From Metapseudomonas otitidis (GTDB lineage Bacteria; Pseudomonadota; Gammaproteobacteria; Pseudomonadales; Pseudomonadaceae), in assembly GCF_900111835.1 (NCBI RefSeq), contig NZ_FOJP01000027.1, positions 1 through 64,000 on the forward strand: a stretch of 64,000 bases of DNA, written 5' to 3'. The translations under genes and the position numbers were made by a program. The notes under the pieces are model-generated. The model was not told where the DNA came from, did no database searches, and saw only the letters and a program-made list of their open reading frames with translations. Within the stretch, counting starts at the first letter, position 1, and every line of letters begins with the position of its first letter. Below are positions 31,205 to 43,857 of the stretch, in pieces.

Positions 31205-32209
31205 TCAGACCGCCTGTGCCGCCAGCGCCGCGCCCCGTTGGGCGTAGCGCTCGGCCATCACCGAGCAGACGATCAGCTGCATCTGGTGGTACAGCATGAT
31301 CGGCAGCAGGATCAGCCCCAGCGCGGGGTTGGCGCCGAAGATGATCCCCGCCATCGGCGCACCGGCGGCGAGGGATTTCTTGGTGGCACAGAACACTGCC
31401 GCAATCTCGTCCTCATGGCTGAAATCCATCGCCCGCGCCGCGCGGGTGGTGGACCAGAGCATCAGCGCCAGCACCAGCGCACTGCCGATGAAGGCGATGG
31501 CCAGGGTCTCCGGCCCTTGCTGCTGCCAGATGCCGGCGGCCACCGAATCGCTGAACGAGGCGAACACCAGCAGCAGGATCACCAGCTTGTCGAACACCGA
31601 GGTGTAGCGCTTGTAGCGGGCGAAGAAGCGTCCCCACAGCGGGCGCAGCCCCTGGCCCAGCACCAGCGGCAGGAGCAGCAGCAGGCTCAGGTCCAGCAGC
31701 GTCTTGCCCAGGTCCATGCCGCCGTTGGCATCGGCCACCAGGCTCACCAGCCAGGGCGTGATGAACACCCCCAGCAGGCTCGACAGGCTGGCGTTGAGGA
31801 TCGCCGCCGGCACGTTGCCGCCGGCGCTGCCGGTCAGCGCCACCGACGAGGAAATGGTCGAGGGCAGCGCGCACAGGTAGAAGAAGCCCAGCATCAGCGC
31901 CGTTGGCAGGTGGGTGCCCAGCAGGCGGTCCGCCGCCAGCCACAGCAGCGGAAAGGCCGCGAAGGTGAACAGCTGCACCATCAGGTGCAGGCGCCAGTTG
32001 CCCAGCCCCTTGCGGATCTGCTCGGTGGAGAGGTTGATGCCGTGCAGGAAGAACACCAGGAACACCCCGGCGTTGATCAGGTTCTCCGCGTGCAGGAGGC
32101 CGCCGTGGCGGCCCACGTTGGGGAACAGCCAGGCCAGCGCCACGGCCAGCAGCATGCCGCCGAGGAACCAGTCGGTGACCAGGCGCTTGAGGGGTTTGAG
32201 GGCAGACAT
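31205..32209 (-). CDS. Bile acid:sodium symporter (BASS) family transporter
   Basis: A membrane protein of 334 residues from the ATG at 32209 (MSALKPLKRLVTDWFLGGML); the longer frame overlaps the divergent AraC gene. About ten hydrophobic segments are visible, with the LPSTISSSVALTGSAGGNVP motif and CATKKSLAAGAP typical of the SBF-like (YfeH-type) subgroup. The substrate is unknown. The AraC-type regulator starts 83 bases away on the other strand and probably controls it. Confidence 0.87.
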   Translation of the reverse strand: MSALKPLKRLVTDWFLGGMLLAVALAWLFPNVGRHGGLLHAENLINAGVFLVFFLHGINLSTEQIRKGLGNWRLHLMVQLFTFAAFPLLWLAADRLLGTHLPTALMLGFFYLCALPSTISSSVALTGSAGGNVPAAILNASLSSLLGVFITPWLVSLVADANGGMDLGKTLLDLSLLLLLPLVLGQGLRPLWGRFFARYKRYTSVFDKLVILLLVFASFSDSVAAGIWQQQGPETLAIAFIGSALVLALMLWSTTRAARAMDFSHEDEIAAVFCATKKSLAAGAPMAGIIFGANPALGLILLPIMLYHQMQLIVCSVMAERYAQRGAALAAQAV

Positions 32210-32292
32210 CGGGGGCCTCCGGGGTAGCGGGGGATTGAGGCGGCAGGGTAGCGGGGGCAGAATCCGACCGTCTAACGACAAAGGATCAATCC

Positions 32293-33084
32293 ATGTCGAC
32301 AAACGGACAGCAGCGCGGCCCCGCCCGGCTGATCCCCACCCTCGATGCCCTGCCGCGCCCGCTCTACGCCCGTGCCGAGAGCCTGCGCGCCGGGTCCTGG
32401 ACGCCGCGCCACCGCCACGACTGGGTGCAGTTCTCCTACGCCATCAGCGGCGTGCTCGGCGTGCACACCGCCGACGGCAGCTTCTTCGCCCCGCCGCACT
32501 GGGCCGTGTGGGTGCCGGCCGGGTTGGAGCACGAGGTGGTCAGCTCCATGCACGCCGAGATGCGCAGCCTCTACGTGCGCCGCGATGCCTGCGCCTGGGC
32601 GCCGGAGCAGTGTCGCGTGCTGGAAGTCACGCCGCTGGCCCGCGAACTGATCAAGGCCTTCTGCCTGCTGCCGGTGGAGTACCCCGAGGGCGACAGCGCC
32701 GAGGCGCGCCTGGTGGCGGTGCTGCTGGACCAGCTGCGGGCCCTGCCCGAGGCCGGCTTCTCCCTGCCGATGCCGGCCGACGGCCGCCTGCGGGTGCTCT
32801 GCGACGAACTGGCCGCACAGCCCGACCTGGCCCTCGGCCTGGGGGACTGGGCAGCCCGGTTCAACACCTCGGAGAAGACCCTCAGCCGCGCCTTCCTGCG
32901 GGAGACCGGCCTGAGCTTCCGCCAGTGGCGCCAGCGCCTGCGCCTGCTCGCCGCGCTGCAGCCGCTGGAAGGCGGCGCCAGCGTCACCGAAGTGGCCCTG
33001 GCCAGCGGCTACGAATCCCCCTCGGCGTTCATCGCCGCCTTTCGCGGGCTGTTCGGCGTTACCCCCGGCGAACTGTTCCGCTGA
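32293..33084 (+). CDS. AraC-family transcriptional regulator
   Basis: A 263-residue regulator with an N-terminal cupin-like sensing domain (PRHRHDWVQFSYAISGVLGV; APPHWAVWVPAGLEHEV) and a C-terminal double helix-turn-helix from about residue 165 (FNTSEKTLSRAFLRETGLSF; LASGYESPSAFIAAFRGLFG). The HRHDW and PAGLEHEV motifs are typical of the small AraC subgroup that controls neighbouring transporters. It is divergent from the BASS transporter. The ligand is unknown. Confidence 0.9.
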   Translation: MSTNGQQRGPARLIPTLDALPRPLYARAESLRAGSWTPRHRHDWVQFSYAISGVLGVHTADGSFFAPPHWAVWVPAGLEHEVVSSMHAEMRSLYVRRDACAWAPEQCRVLEVTPLARELIKAFCLLPVEYPEGDSAEARLVAVLLDQLRALPEAGFSLPMPADGRLRVLCDELAAQPDLALGLGDWAARFNTSEKTLSRAFLRETGLSFRQWRQRLRLLAALQPLEGGASVTEVALASGYESPSAFIAAFRGLFGVTPGELFR

Positions 33085-33147
33085 GCCGCCCGGCGCCCGC
33101 CGGGTGGCTAAGCTGAAGCGGTCAAGACCGCGATACAGGGACCGAAC

Positions 33148-36100
33148 ATGCTGCGACTGCTCGGCCGGCTGGTGCTGTTCCTGCTGCTGGGGAGCAGCAC
33201 CTGCCAGGCCGCCGAACCGCTGGAGTTCTCCACCGCCGAAGCCCGCTGGCTGCAGGAGCACGGGCGCATCCGCGTGGGCCTGGAGCGCAAGGGCTGGCCA
33301 CCGTTCGACCTGATGGGCGAGGACGGCAGCTACCAGGGCATCAGCGCCGACTTCCTGCGCCTGCTCGGCGAGCGCCTCGGGCTCGGCGTGGAACCGGTCT
33401 ACTTCGACGACTGGCCCCAGGCCCGCGAAGCCTTGCGCCGGGGCGAGGTGGACGTGGTGCCGTCGGCGGCCAAGACCCCGGAGCGGGAGCGCTGGATGGC
33501 CTTCAGCGACCCCTACCTGACCACCACCAGCCTGATCTACTCCCGCCGCGAAACGCCCTACCGCAGCCTCGACGACCTGGCCGGGCGCCGTGTGGCCGTG
33601 GAGCGCGGCTACGCCATGGAAGACCGCCTGCGCCAGCGCAGCCGCGACCTGCAACTGGTGGAGACGAGCGACACCGAGGCCGCCCTGCGGGCACTCTCCT
33701 CCGGCCGGGCCGATGCCTACGTCGGCAACATGATGGCGGCCGGCTACCTGATCCACCGGCTCAACCTCAGCAACCTGGAGGTCAGCGGCGATCCCGGCCT
33801 GGCCGGCAGCGCCCTGCACTTCGCCGTGCTCCGCGAGCAGGCGATGCTCGCCGAGCTGCTCGACCATGCCCTGGCCAGCGTCACCAACAGCGAGCGCGAG
33901 GCCATCCTGGCGCGCTGGCTGCCCCCCGCCGACAGCGTGGACTGGCGCGAGCTGCTGGCCCTGGGCTGGCCCTACGGGCTCGCCGTGCTGGTGCTGGTGA
34001 CCTTCGTGCTGGTGTGGAACCGCCGCCTGGCGGTGCAGGTGGTGGAACGCCAGCGCGCCGAAGCCGAGGCCCAGCGCCAGCGCAGCACCCTGCAGGCGCT
34101 GGTGGACGCCATCCCCGACCCGATCTGGTTCAAGGACACCGGCGGCCGCTACCTCGGCGCCAACCAGGCCTTCGCCGAACTGATCGGCCAGGACCTCGAC
34201 GGCCTGGTGGGGCACACCGATGCCGAGCTGCTGCCCACCGAACGTGCCCGCCTGCGGCTGATCCAGGACCAGGCCGCGCTGGCCATGAGCCGGCCCATGG
34301 AAAGCGAGGACTGGGTGCTCCAGCGCGATGGCCGCAAGCTGCTCTACGCCACCGTGCGCGCCACCTTCGACGATGAAGACGGGCACCTGCTGGGGCTGGT
34401 GGGCGTGAGCCGCGACGTCACCGCGCGCAAGCAGAGCGAAGAGGCCCTGGAGCGCGCCAAGGAACTGGCCGAAGAGGCCGCGCGGCTGAAGGCGGACTTC
34501 CTCGCCAACATGAGCCACGAGATCCGCACGCCGATGAACGCCATCGTCGGCATGACCCACCTGGCCCTGCGTGCTGGCCCCGAACCGCGCCAGCGCGACT
34601 ACCTGGAGAAGATCCGCCAGGCCAGCCAGCACCTGATGGGGCTGATCAACGACATTCTCGACTTCTCCCGCATCGAGGCCGGCAAGCTGGAGGTGGAGCA
34701 GATCGACTTCGACCTCACCCTGGTGCTGGAAAACCTCGCCGCCCTGGTGGGCGAACGGGCGGCTGACAAAGGGCTGGAACTCATCTTCCGCATCGACCCG
34801 CAGGTGCCCCGGCACCTGGTGGGCGACCCGCTGCGCATCGGCCAGATCCTGATCAACTTCGCCAACAACGCGGTCAAGTTCACCGAGCGCGGCGAAGTGG
34901 AGGTGGCCGTGCGCGGTGAACCGCGCGACGGCGGCTGGCTGCTGCAACTCTCGGTGCGCGACACCGGCATCGGCCTGGACGCCGCCCAGCAGGCGCGGCT
35001 GTTCGAGTCCTTCCAGCAGGCCGACACTTCCACCACGCGGCGCTACGGCGGCTCCGGCCTCGGCCTGGCCATCTGCCGGCGCCTGGCCGAAGCCATGGGC
35101 GGTGATGTGGGCGTCGACAGCCAGCCCGGCGAGGGCAGCCTGTTCTGGTGCCGCCTGCTGCTGCCCATCGCCCCCGAACAGCCCCAGCCGGACCTGCTGC
35201 GTCCCGACCTGCTCGGCCTGCGTGCCCTGGTGGTGGACGACAACCCCAGCGCCCGGCGGGCCGCCAGCGACCTGCTGGCCAGCCTGGCGTTGCGGGCCGA
35301 GCACTGTGGCGATGGCGACACCGCCCTGGTCCGCCTGCAGGAGGCCGACGCCCAGGGCAACCCGTTCAGCCTGGTGATACTCGACCGCCATATGCCTGGG
35401 CTCGACGGCCTGGAGACCGCCCGGCGCCTGGCGGCCCTGCCCCTGGGCAAGACGCCGTGGGTGCTGCTCGCCAGTACGACAGGGGAGGGCGAGCCCAGCG
35501 GCGACGGCATCGACCAGTACCTGGAAAAGCCCCTCACCCTGCCGCGCCTGCTGCATGCCATCCACGCCTGCCAGCTGCAGCGCCAGGCCGCCGCGCCGCG
35601 CAGCGAGGTGACCCACATGCCGCAGTTCGACGGCCAGCGCGTGCTGCTGGTGGAGGACCACCCGCTCAACCGCGAGGTGGCCGGCGAGCTGCTGGAGATG
35701 GCCAACCTCCAGGTGGACCTGGCGGAGAACGGCCTCGACGCCCTCGACCGCCTGCGCTGGCAGCCCGACGGCCACTACGCGCTGGTGCTGATGGACATGC
35801 AGATGCCGGTGCTCGACGGCCTGGAGGCCACCCGCCGGCTGCGCCAGGAAGGGCGCTTCGCCCGCCTGCCGATCATCGCCATGACCGCCAACGCCCTGGC
35901 CGACGACCGCGAGCGCTGCCTGGCGGCCGGCATGAACGACCACATCGCCAAGCCCATCGAGCCCCGCGAACTGTGGGGCACCCTGTCGCGCTGGCTCGGC
36001 CCCCGCCCGGCCGCCGCGCCCCCCGTGGCGCCACCGCTGCCGGCCTGGCACCTGCCGGGGGTCGACATCGCCGACGGGATACGCCGCGCCCTCGGCCGCG

Positions 36101-36639
36101 AGGACGCCTACCGCCGGCTCCTGGTGCGCTTCGCCGAGGGCCAGCGCGACTGGAGCCAGCGTATGCGTGCAGCCCTGGCCAGCGGCCAGCGCAGCCAGGC
36201 CGAACGCCAGGCCCACGACCTGCGCGGCCTGGCCGGCAGCCTCGGGGCCCATGGGCTCAAGGCCCAGGCCGCCACCCTCGAACAGGCCCTGGCCGATGCA
36301 GCGGAGCCGGAGCGCATCGAACCGCTGCTGACCGAGCTGGAACCGCCACTGCTGGCGCTGGTCGGAGCCATCGAGGCCCTGCAGCGCGAGGCCGCTGCGC
36401 CGCCCCCAGCCGCCGCCGACGACAGCGTCGCGCTGGCGCGCACCTGCCGCCAGCTCGCCCGCCTGCTGGAGGAGGACGACCCACGGGCGGCGCGGCTGCT
36501 CGACGAGCAGGCCGGAATGCTGCGCAGCGCCTTTAATGAAGGCTACGGGGCCCTGGAATCGGCCGTGCGGGCCTATGACTTCGAGACAGCGCACCAAGCG
36601 CTGCGCGCGCTGGCCGACCAGCGCGAAATCACGTTATGA
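33148..36639 (+). CDS. BvgS/EvgS-type hybrid sensor histidine kinase
   Basis: A 1163-residue sensor with a signal peptide (1-25). A periplasmic solute-binding domain (about 30-260; [20 protein letters not shown]) precedes a membrane helix (about 273-292) and a PAS domain (about 312-430; [18 protein letters not shown]). HisKA has His457 in [10 protein letters not shown], and the HATPase has N, G1 (DTGIGLD) and G2 (GGSGLGLAI) boxes. Two receiver domains follow, with phosphate-accepting Asp746 and Asp883, then an HPt domain with His1023 in [12 protein letters not shown]. All relay residues are present. The domain order fits BvgS/EvgS kinases that sense small molecules or quinone state. The REC-HD-GYP gene follows 12 bases after the stop and is the likely output partner. 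Confidence 0.95.
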   Translation: MLRLLGRLVLFLLLGSSTCQAAEPLEFSTAEARWLQEHGRIRVGLERKGWPPFDLMGEDGSYQGISADFLRLLGERLGLGVEPVYFDDWPQAREALRRGEVDVVPSAAKTPERERWMAFSDPYLTTTSLIYSRRETPYRSLDDLAGRRVAVERGYAMEDRLRQRSRDLQLVETSDTEAALRALSSGRADAYVGNMMAAGYLIHRLNLSNLEVSGDPGLAGSALHFAVLREQAMLAELLDHALASVTNSEREAILARWLPPADSVDWRELLALGWPYGLAVLVLVTFVLVWNRRLAVQVVERQRAEAEAQRQRSTLQALVDAIPDPIWFKDTGGRYLGANQAFAELIGQDLDGLVGHTDAELLPTERARLRLIQDQAALAMSRPMESEDWVLQRDGRKLLYATVRATFDDEDGHLLGLVGVSRDVTARKQSEEALERAKELAEEAARLKADFLANMSHEIRTPMNAIVGMTHLALRAGPEPRQRDYLEKIRQASQHLMGLINDILDFSRIEAGKLEVEQIDFDLTLVLENLAALVGERAADKGLELIFRIDPQVPRHLVGDPLRIGQILINFANNAVKFTERGEVEVAVRGEPRDGGWLLQLSVRDTGIGLDAAQQARLFESFQQADTSTTRRYGGSGLGLAICRRLAEAMGGDVGVDSQPGEGSLFWCRLLLPIAPEQPQPDLLRPDLLGLRALVVDDNPSARRAASDLLASLALRAEHCGDGDTALVRLQEADAQGNPFSLVILDRHMPGLDGLETARRLAALPLGKTPWVLLASTTGEGEPSGDGIDQYLEKPLTLPRLLHAIHACQLQRQAAAPRSEVTHMPQFDGQRVLLVEDHPLNREVAGELLEMANLQVDLAENGLDALDRLRWQPDGHYALVLMDMQMPVLDGLEATRRLRQEGRFARLPIIAMTANALADDRERCLAAGMNDHIAKPIEPRELWGTLSRWLGPRPAAAPPVAPPLPAWHLPGVDIADGIRRALGREDAYRRLLVRFAEGQRDWSQRMRAALASGQRSQAERQAHDLRGLAGSLGAHGLKAQAATLEQALADAAEPERIEPLLTELEPPLLALVGAIEALQREAAAPPPAAADDSVALARTCRQLARLLEEDDPRAARLLDEQAGMLRSAFNEGYGALESAVRAYDFETAHQALRALADQREITL

Positions 36640-36651
36640 CGAGGTGCCGTG

Positions 36652-37863
36652 ATGACCGGGATGCTGGACAGACCGGAGCGTGAAGTGGTGCTGGTGGTGG
36701 ACGACACGCCCGACAACCTGGAGCTCATGAGCGAGCTGCTGATGGACCGCTACCGGGTCAAGGTCGCCGGCAACGGCGAGAAGGCACTGCGCATCGCCGG
36801 CGGCCGGCAGCCGCCGGACCTGATCCTGCTGGACGTGATGATGCCGCAGATGGACGGCTACGAAGTCTGCGCCCGGCTCAAGGCCGACCCGGCCACCCGC
36901 GACATCCCGGTGGTGTTCCTCACCGCCCGGGGCGAGGCGGCGGACGAGCAGCGCGGCTTCGACCTCGGCGCGGTGGACTACATCACCAAGCCCATCAGCC
37001 CGCCCATCGTCCTCGCGCGCATCCAGGCCCAGCTGCAGCTCAAGGCCAACGCCGACTTCCTGCGGGACAAGAGCGAATACCTGGAGCTGGAGGTGCGCCG
37101 CCGCACCCGCGAGATCAGCCACCTGCACGAAGCCACCATCGAGGCCCTGGCGAACCTGGCCGACCTGCGTGACAACCCCGCTGGCAACCACCTGGTGCGC
37201 ATCGAGCTGTACATGCGCCTGCTGGGCAATGCCCTGGCCCGGCAGCAACCGGCCCTGGCCGACGAGCTGACCCCGGACAAGGTGGCGCTGATGGCCAAGT
37301 CGGCGCAGCTGCACGACATCGGCAAGGTGGCCCTGCCGGACCGCGTCCTGCTCAACCCCGGCGCGCTGGAGGGCGACGACCTGCGGCTGATGCAGAGCCA
37401 CACGCGCCTGGGCCGCGAAGCTCTGGAGCGCGCCGACCGGCGCCTGGCGGGCGGCGAGGGCGAGGGGTTCCTGTGCTACGCGCGGCAGATCATCCAGTCC
37501 CACCACGAGCGCTGGGACGGCGACGGTTACCCCGACGGCCTGCGGGGCGAGCAGATCCCCCTGGCGGCGCGGCTGATGGCGGTGGCGGATCACTATGACG
37601 AACTCACCGCACCGCACCCGTACCGCCCCCGGGTGGGCGGCGACGAGGCGATCCAGCGGATCAGCGCCGCCAGCGGCAGCCACTTCGACCCGCTGGTGGT
37701 GATGGCCTTCCTCGAAGTGGCCGACGGCTTCGCCCGCATCGCCGAGCGCTACGGCGACGACGAGGCGGCCCTGGAAGGCGAGCTGCAGCGCCTGGAAAAC
37801 TCCCTGGCGGAAACCATCGAGCTGACCTTGCCCGAGGAGCAGACGCCACCGGTGGACGCCTGA
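36652..37863 (+). CDS. Response regulator with HD-GYP c-di-GMP phosphodiesterase domain
   Basis: A 403-residue protein from the ATG at 36652, behind GAGG (a GTG sits one codon upstream). The receiver domain (about 13-130) has phosphorylatable Asp61 in [11 protein letters not shown] and the TKP motif. The HD-GYP domain has His221-Asp222 ([11 protein letters not shown]), His284-His285 and Gly-Tyr-Pro 292-294 (GDGYPDG), so it should hydrolyse c-di-GMP. Its layout resembles RpfG and PA4781. The close linkage to the hybrid kinase suggests the HPt domain feeds phosphate to Asp61. It is convergent with ureC. Confidence 0.93.
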   Translation: MTGMLDRPEREVVLVVDDTPDNLELMSELLMDRYRVKVAGNGEKALRIAGGRQPPDLILLDVMMPQMDGYEVCARLKADPATRDIPVVFLTARGEAADEQRGFDLGAVDYITKPISPPIVLARIQAQLQLKANADFLRDKSEYLELEVRRRTREISHLHEATIEALANLADLRDNPAGNHLVRIELYMRLLGNALARQQPALADELTPDKVALMAKSAQLHDIGKVALPDRVLLNPGALEGDDLRLMQSHTRLGREALERADRRLAGGEGEGFLCYARQIIQSHHERWDGDGYPDGLRGEQIPLAARLMAVADHYDELTAPHPYRPRVGGDEAIQRISAASGSHFDPLVVMAFLEVADGFARIAERYGDDEAALEGELQRLENSLAETIELTLPEEQTPPVDA

Positions 37864-37882
37864 CTCCGCCGGCCGGCGTCGC

Positions 37883-39583
<1,701 letters not shown>

Positions 39584-39601
39584 CTGCGTTCTTCCTGTTG
39601 T

Positions 39602-39907
39602 TTAAAGGTCGCCCATGACGCGCCCGGCGAAGCCGAACACCCGGCGCGCGCCGGCCAGGTCCACCAGCTCCACCTCGCGGCTCTGGCCCGGCTCGAAGCG
39701 CACGGCGGTGCCGGCGGGGATGTTCAGGCGCATGCCACGGGCGCTGGCGCGGTCGAAGGCCAGGGCGTCGTTGGTCTCGAAGAAGTGGAAGTGCGAGCCG
39801 ACCTGGATCGGCCGGTCGCCGGTGTTGGCCACGGAGAGGGTCAGGGTGCGGCGGCCGGCATTGAGTTCGATCTCGCCGTCCTGGATCTGGTATTCGCCGG
39901 GAATCAT
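39602..39907 (-). CDS. ureB: Urease subunit beta
   Basis: The 101-residue beta subunit, starting [20 protein letters not shown] at 39907; the longer frame upstream is part of the acetyltransferase region. The conserved HFHFFETN motif and the [20 protein letters not shown] core are present. Two bases separate it from the upstream GNAT gene. Confidence 0.97.
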   Translation of the reverse strand: MIPGEYQIQDGEIELNAGRRTLTLSVANTGDRPIQVGSHFHFFETNDALAFDRASARGMRLNIPAGTAVRFEPGQSREVELVDLAGARRVFGFAGRVMGDL

Positions 39908-39909
39908 GG

Positions 39910-40443
39910 TCAGGCCTCGAAGAGCGTCTTGTAGTAGATGGCGTTGGCCCGGTAGGTCCCGTCCGGGCCGCAGGCGTAGTCGGGTAGGCCGCCGATGCAG
40001 GTGTAGCCGAGGCGTCGGTAGAGGGCCTCGGCGTCGCTGCCGGCTTCGGTGTCCAGGTACAGCAGGCCGCGCCGGGCCGCCAGGGCCTCGGTCTCCAGGC
40101 GCTGCATCAGCGCCTGGGCGATGCCCTGGCGGCGGGCGGTGCTGAGCACCAGCAGCTTCTGCACCTCGGCGCGGTTCAGCCCGTTGGGCTTCTGGCACAG
40201 GCCGAGCTGCACGCTGCCGAGCACCTGGCCCTGGCGCTGTGCGATCCATAGCCACTGCGCGCCTTCGGCCAGGGCCTGTTGCACCTGGTCGAAGTAGGCC
40301 CCGGCTGCGTCGGCATCCAGGTCGGCGAGGAAGCCCACCGAGGCGCCGTGGCCGACGCTGTCCAGCAGCAGGGCCACCAGCGCCGGGCGGTGCCGGGCCA
40401 GGCCGGCGGCGTCGAGCCGGTCGATCTGCAGGGCCGGCGTCAC
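39910..40443 (-). CDS. GNAT-family N-acetyltransferase
   Basis: A 177-residue acetyltransferase starting with GTG at 40443 ([20 protein letters not shown]), overlapping the previous stop by GTGA. The acetyl-CoA loop [15 protein letters not shown] corresponds to the R/Q-x-x-G-x-G/A motif. The substrate is unknown. It is nested between ureA and ureB and co-transcribed with them. I recall only one acetyltransferase at this place in PAO1, so this one may be an extra member. Confidence 0.85.
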   Translation of the reverse strand: MTPALQIDRLDAAGLARHRPALVALLLDSVGHGASVGFLADLDADAAGAYFDQVQQALAEGAQWLWIAQRQGQVLGSVQLGLCQKPNGLNRAEVQKLLVLSTARRQGIAQALMQRLETEALAARRGLLYLDTEAGSDAEALYRRLGYTCIGGLPDYACGPDGTYRANAIYYKTLFEA

Positions 40444-40949
40444 GGGGTTTCGTCCAGCTGGCGCTGCATGAAGGTCAGGTCCAGCCAGCGGCCGAACTTG
40501 CGCCCCACCTGGGGCATCTGCCCGGTGACGACGAAGCCGAGGCGCTGGTGCAGGTGGATGGAGGCGCTGTTCTGCGTCTCGATGGCCGCCACCATCATGT
40601 GCAGCCCGGCCTCCTGGGCGCGGTGCACCAGGGTTTCCAGCAGGTGCCGGCCGATGCCCTGGCCGCGCAGGCCGTCGCGCACGTAGACCGAGTGCTCCAC
40701 GGTGTGGCGGAAGCCTTCGATGCTGCGCCAGGTGCCGTAGGTGGCGTAGCCGAGCACCTCGCCGGCAGGGGATACCGCCGCCAGCACCGGGAAGCCGGCG
40801 GCACGGCGCTCGGCCAGCCAGGCCTGGCGGTTGGCCAGGTCCACCTGGGTTTCGTTCCAGATCGCCGTGGTGTGGGCCACGGCGTCGTTGTAGATGGCGA
40901 GGATGCCGGGCAGGTCGGCGTCCCGCGCGTCATGGATGACGTAGGGCAT
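40440..40949 (-). CDS. GNAT acetyltransferase, phosphinothricin/methionine sulfoximine type
   Basis: A 169-residue protein starting [20 protein letters not shown]. The acetyl-CoA loop reads [15 protein letters not shown], and [20 protein letters not shown] fits the Pat subgroup that acetylates methionine sulfoximine, methionine sulfone or phosphinothricin. The place between ureA and ureB matches PA4866 of PAO1. Such enzymes may protect glutamine synthetase from analogues, which fits a nitrogen-scavenging operon, though that is inference. Confidence 0.88.
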   Translation of the reverse strand: MPYVIHDARDADLPGILAIYNDAVAHTTAIWNETQVDLANRQAWLAERRAAGFPVLAAVSPAGEVLGYATYGTWRSIEGFRHTVEHSVYVRDGLRGQGIGRHLLETLVHRAQEAGLHMMVAAIETQNSASIHLHQRLGFVVTGQMPQVGRKFGRWLDLTFMQRQLDETP

Positions 40950-40956
40950 GGCGACC

Positions 40957-41259
40957 TCAGGCGATGGGCTGGTGGACGGTCACCAGCTTGGTGCCGTCGG
41001 GGAAGGTGGCTTCGATCTGGATCTCCGGGATCATCTCCGGCACGCCTTCCATGACCTGCTCGCGGGTCAGCAGCGTGGTGCCGTAGTGCATCAGCTGGGC
41101 CACGGTCTGGCCGTCGCGGGCACCTTCCAGCAGGGCGGCGGAAATGAAGGCCATGGCTTCCGGGTAGTTGAGCTTCAGGCCACGGGCCAGGCGCCGCTCG
41201 GCCACCAGGCCGGCGGTGAAGATCAGCAGCTTGTCTTTCTCGCGGGGCGACAGGTCCAT
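40957..41259 (-). CDS. ureA: Urease subunit gamma
   Basis: The 100-residue gamma subunit, starting [20 protein letters not shown] and ending [16 protein letters not shown]. It has the [16 protein letters not shown] motif. One base separates it from the ureD stop. Confidence 0.98.
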   Translation of the reverse strand: MDLSPREKDKLLIFTAGLVAERRLARGLKLNYPEAMAFISAALLEGARDGQTVAQLMHYGTTLLTREQVMEGVPEMIPEIQIEATFPDGTKLVTVHQPIA

Positions 41260-41260
41260 C

Positions 41261-42094
41261 TCAGGTACTCCAGATTCGCGGGGGCTTGGCCTCGCGGCCG
41301 AGCAAGGCAGGGCGCAACAGGCGCCAGAGTTCGATGAGCCAGGCGCGGGCCTGCAGGGCCTCGGGGGCCAGGCAGCGGGCCAGCACCAGGCCGGGCAACT
41401 GGGTGAGATCGCCGCGCCCGCCGCACGGCTGCTCGCGGCAGCGTTCCAGCAGCTCGGGGGCGATCTCGCCGGTGGCGATCAGGGTGGCGAACACCGGGAA
41501 ACCGGCGAGCCCGATGGGGGAATCGAGCAGGCCGTCACCGCCTTCCACCCGTTGCCGCTCGTGCCACAGCAGGTGCCCATCGCGGCGGATGTCGAGGGCA
41601 GCCTGGTAATGGCCGTCGACGAAGCGCTCGCCCGCCGCGGGGCGGCCGAGGGCCACGATGTCCCAGTAAAGCAGACGGGCATCGCCGTGCAGGTCGATGC
41701 GGCTGTGCAGGTCGGCCTGGGCGCCGGCGTAGAGGATGGTCTCCTGGGGCAGCCATTCCAGGGTCGCGCCGGGCTCGACGGTGAGCTGCAGGTCCTGGCG
41801 GGCCGGGGCGGTGGCGCGGTACCACTTGGCCGCGCCGGGGCTGGTGAGCTGCACCCAGCTGGCCTCGCCGGCCCGGGCGCGGATGTCCAGCCGGTCGCCC
41901 CCGGCGATGCCGCCGGGCGGGTGAACGATGATGTGCTGGCAGACCCCGGGGCCTTCGGCGTGCAGGTGTTTTTGCACCCTCAGGGGGCCGAGGTGGCGGC
42001 GCAGCATCGGAATGGTGCGTTCCCCCTGGCGGGCGTAGGCCAGCTCCAGTTCGGCAGGCCAGCTCGGCGTGAACGGGGTGGCAGGCAGGTTCAT
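41261..42094 (-). CDS. ureD: Urease accessory protein UreD
   Basis: A 277-residue urease assembly factor from the ATG at 42094 ([20 protein letters not shown]); the frame extends 15 codons upstream but would overlap the promoter. Typical motifs are [17 protein letters not shown] and [13 protein letters not shown]. UreD binds apo-urease with UreF and UreG for nickel insertion. It is the first gene of the ure unit, with a sigma54 promoter 42 bases upstream. Confidence 0.96.
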   Translation of the reverse strand: MNLPATPFTPSWPAELELAYARQGERTIPMLRRHLGPLRVQKHLHAEGPGVCQHIIVHPPGGIAGGDRLDIRARAGEASWVQLTSPGAAKWYRATAPARQDLQLTVEPGATLEWLPQETILYAGAQADLHSRIDLHGDARLLYWDIVALGRPAAGERFVDGHYQAALDIRRDGHLLWHERQRVEGGDGLLDSPIGLAGFPVFATLIATGEIAPELLERCREQPCGGRGDLTQLPGLVLARCLAPEALQARAWLIELWRLLRPALLGREAKPPRIWST

Positions 42095-42135
42095 GGGGCG
42101 GTGGCGCTTCTCGGAATAGTTGACCGAGTGGGCAA

Positions 42136-42150
42136 GCAAGAGGCGTGCCC
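42136..42150 (-). promoter_or_regulatory. Sigma54 promoter of the ureDAB-C operon
   Basis: On the minus strand GGGCACGCCTCTTGC matches the -24/-12 consensus TGGCACGNNNNTTGC at 10 of 11 defined positions, including the key GG and GC. It predicts a start about 30 bases before the ureD ATG. A lone GGTGC half-site at 42162-42166 could belong to an NtrC site. Nitrogen control is the natural reading. Confidence 0.75.
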
Positions 42151-42201
42151 TGAACTGATTCGGTGCAGGTGGGTGTCCGCGCTGATCGGCGAGCGGGCTT
42201 T

Positions 42202-42900
42202 TCAGATGGCCACCAACCCCCTCACCCCTTCGGCCTCCATGTGTTCCCCGCGCCCCTGCTGGATGACTTCGCCCCGGCTCATCACCAGGTACTGGTCGGC
42301 CAGTTCGGCGGCGAAGTCGTAGAACTGCTCCACCAGCAGGATGGCCATGTCGCCGCGTTCGGCCAGCGTGCGGATCACGGCGCCGATCTCCTTGATCACC
42401 GAGGGCTGGATGCCTTCGGTGGGCTCGTCGAGGATCAGCAGGCGCGGCTGGCTGGCCAGGGCGCGGCCGATGGCCAGTTGCTGTTGCTGGCCGCCGGAGA
42501 GGTCGCCGCCCCGGCGGTGCTTCATTTCCCGCAGGACGGGGAAGAGTTCGTAGATGGATTCGGGCACGGCCCTGGCGTCACGGGCGCTGAAGCGGGAGAG
42601 GCCCATCAGCAGGTTTTCCTCCACGCTGAGGCGGCCGAAGATCTCGCGGCCCTGGGGCACGTAGGCGATCCCGGCGTGCACGCGCTGGTGCGGCTTGAGC
42701 CCGGTGATGGCGCGGCCCTCCCAGTTCACCGTGCCTTCCTTGGCGGGGATCAGGCCCATGAGGCATTTCAGCAGGGTGGTCTTGCCCACGCCGTTGCGCC
42801 CGAGCAGGCAGGTGACTTCGCCGATCCGGGCTTCGAAGGAGAGGCCGCGTAGGATGTGGCTGCCGCCGTAGTACTGGTGGAGCTGGTCGACTTTCAGCAT
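42202..42900 (-). CDS. urtE: Urea ABC transporter ATP-binding protein UrtE
   Basis: A 232-residue ATPase from the ATG at 42900 ([20 protein letters not shown]). Walker A is [14 protein letters not shown], the signature [11 protein letters not shown], and Walker [13 protein letters not shown]. The [18 protein letters not shown] stretch is typical of the LivF/UrtE group. It is the last urt gene, separated from urtD by about 100 bases with two hairpins. Confidence 0.95.
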   Translation of the reverse strand: MLKVDQLHQYYGGSHILRGLSFEARIGEVTCLLGRNGVGKTTLLKCLMGLIPAKEGTVNWEGRAITGLKPHQRVHAGIAYVPQGREIFGRLSVEENLLMGLSRFSARDARAVPESIYELFPVLREMKHRRGGDLSGGQQQQLAIGRALASQPRLLILDEPTEGIQPSVIKEIGAVIRTLAERGDMAILLVEQFYDFAAELADQYLVMSRGEVIQQGRGEHMEAEGVRGLVAI

Positions 42901-42920
42901 GTCGATGTCCTTGTCTGTGC

Positions 42921-42988
42921 GCACGGTGGATCGCGCTTCATCGATCCACCGTGCCTTGCCGGGTGGATGGGAAAGGCGTCATCCACCC
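42921..42988. repeat. Two palindromes between urtD and urtE
   Basis: The first is a perfect 13-bp stem GCACGGTGGATCG / CGATCCACCGTGC (42921-42954, eight-base loop). The second is GGGTGGATG / CATCCACCC (42961-42988) of the same family as palindromes near 48.96 and 53.30 kb. They look like REP-type elements and may stabilise or attenuate the urt transcript. Confidence 0.8.
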
Positions 42989-43002
42989 CTGGGGTTCGTT
43001 CC

Positions 43003-43856
<854 letters not shown>

Positions 43857-43857
<1 letters not shown>

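Noticed and set aside
32272-36597. A 1441-codon open frame on the minus strand opposite the hybrid kinase
   Set aside because: It is antisense to a gene with complete, ordered domains. Its translation is low-complexity (Gln/Gly/Ala/Val-rich) and matches no family; it arises from high GC at third positions.
37864-37882. CGCCGGCCGGCG palindrome between the HD-GYP gene and ureC
   Set aside because: A 12-bp GC-only palindrome is common by chance in this composition, and no T-run adjoins it.
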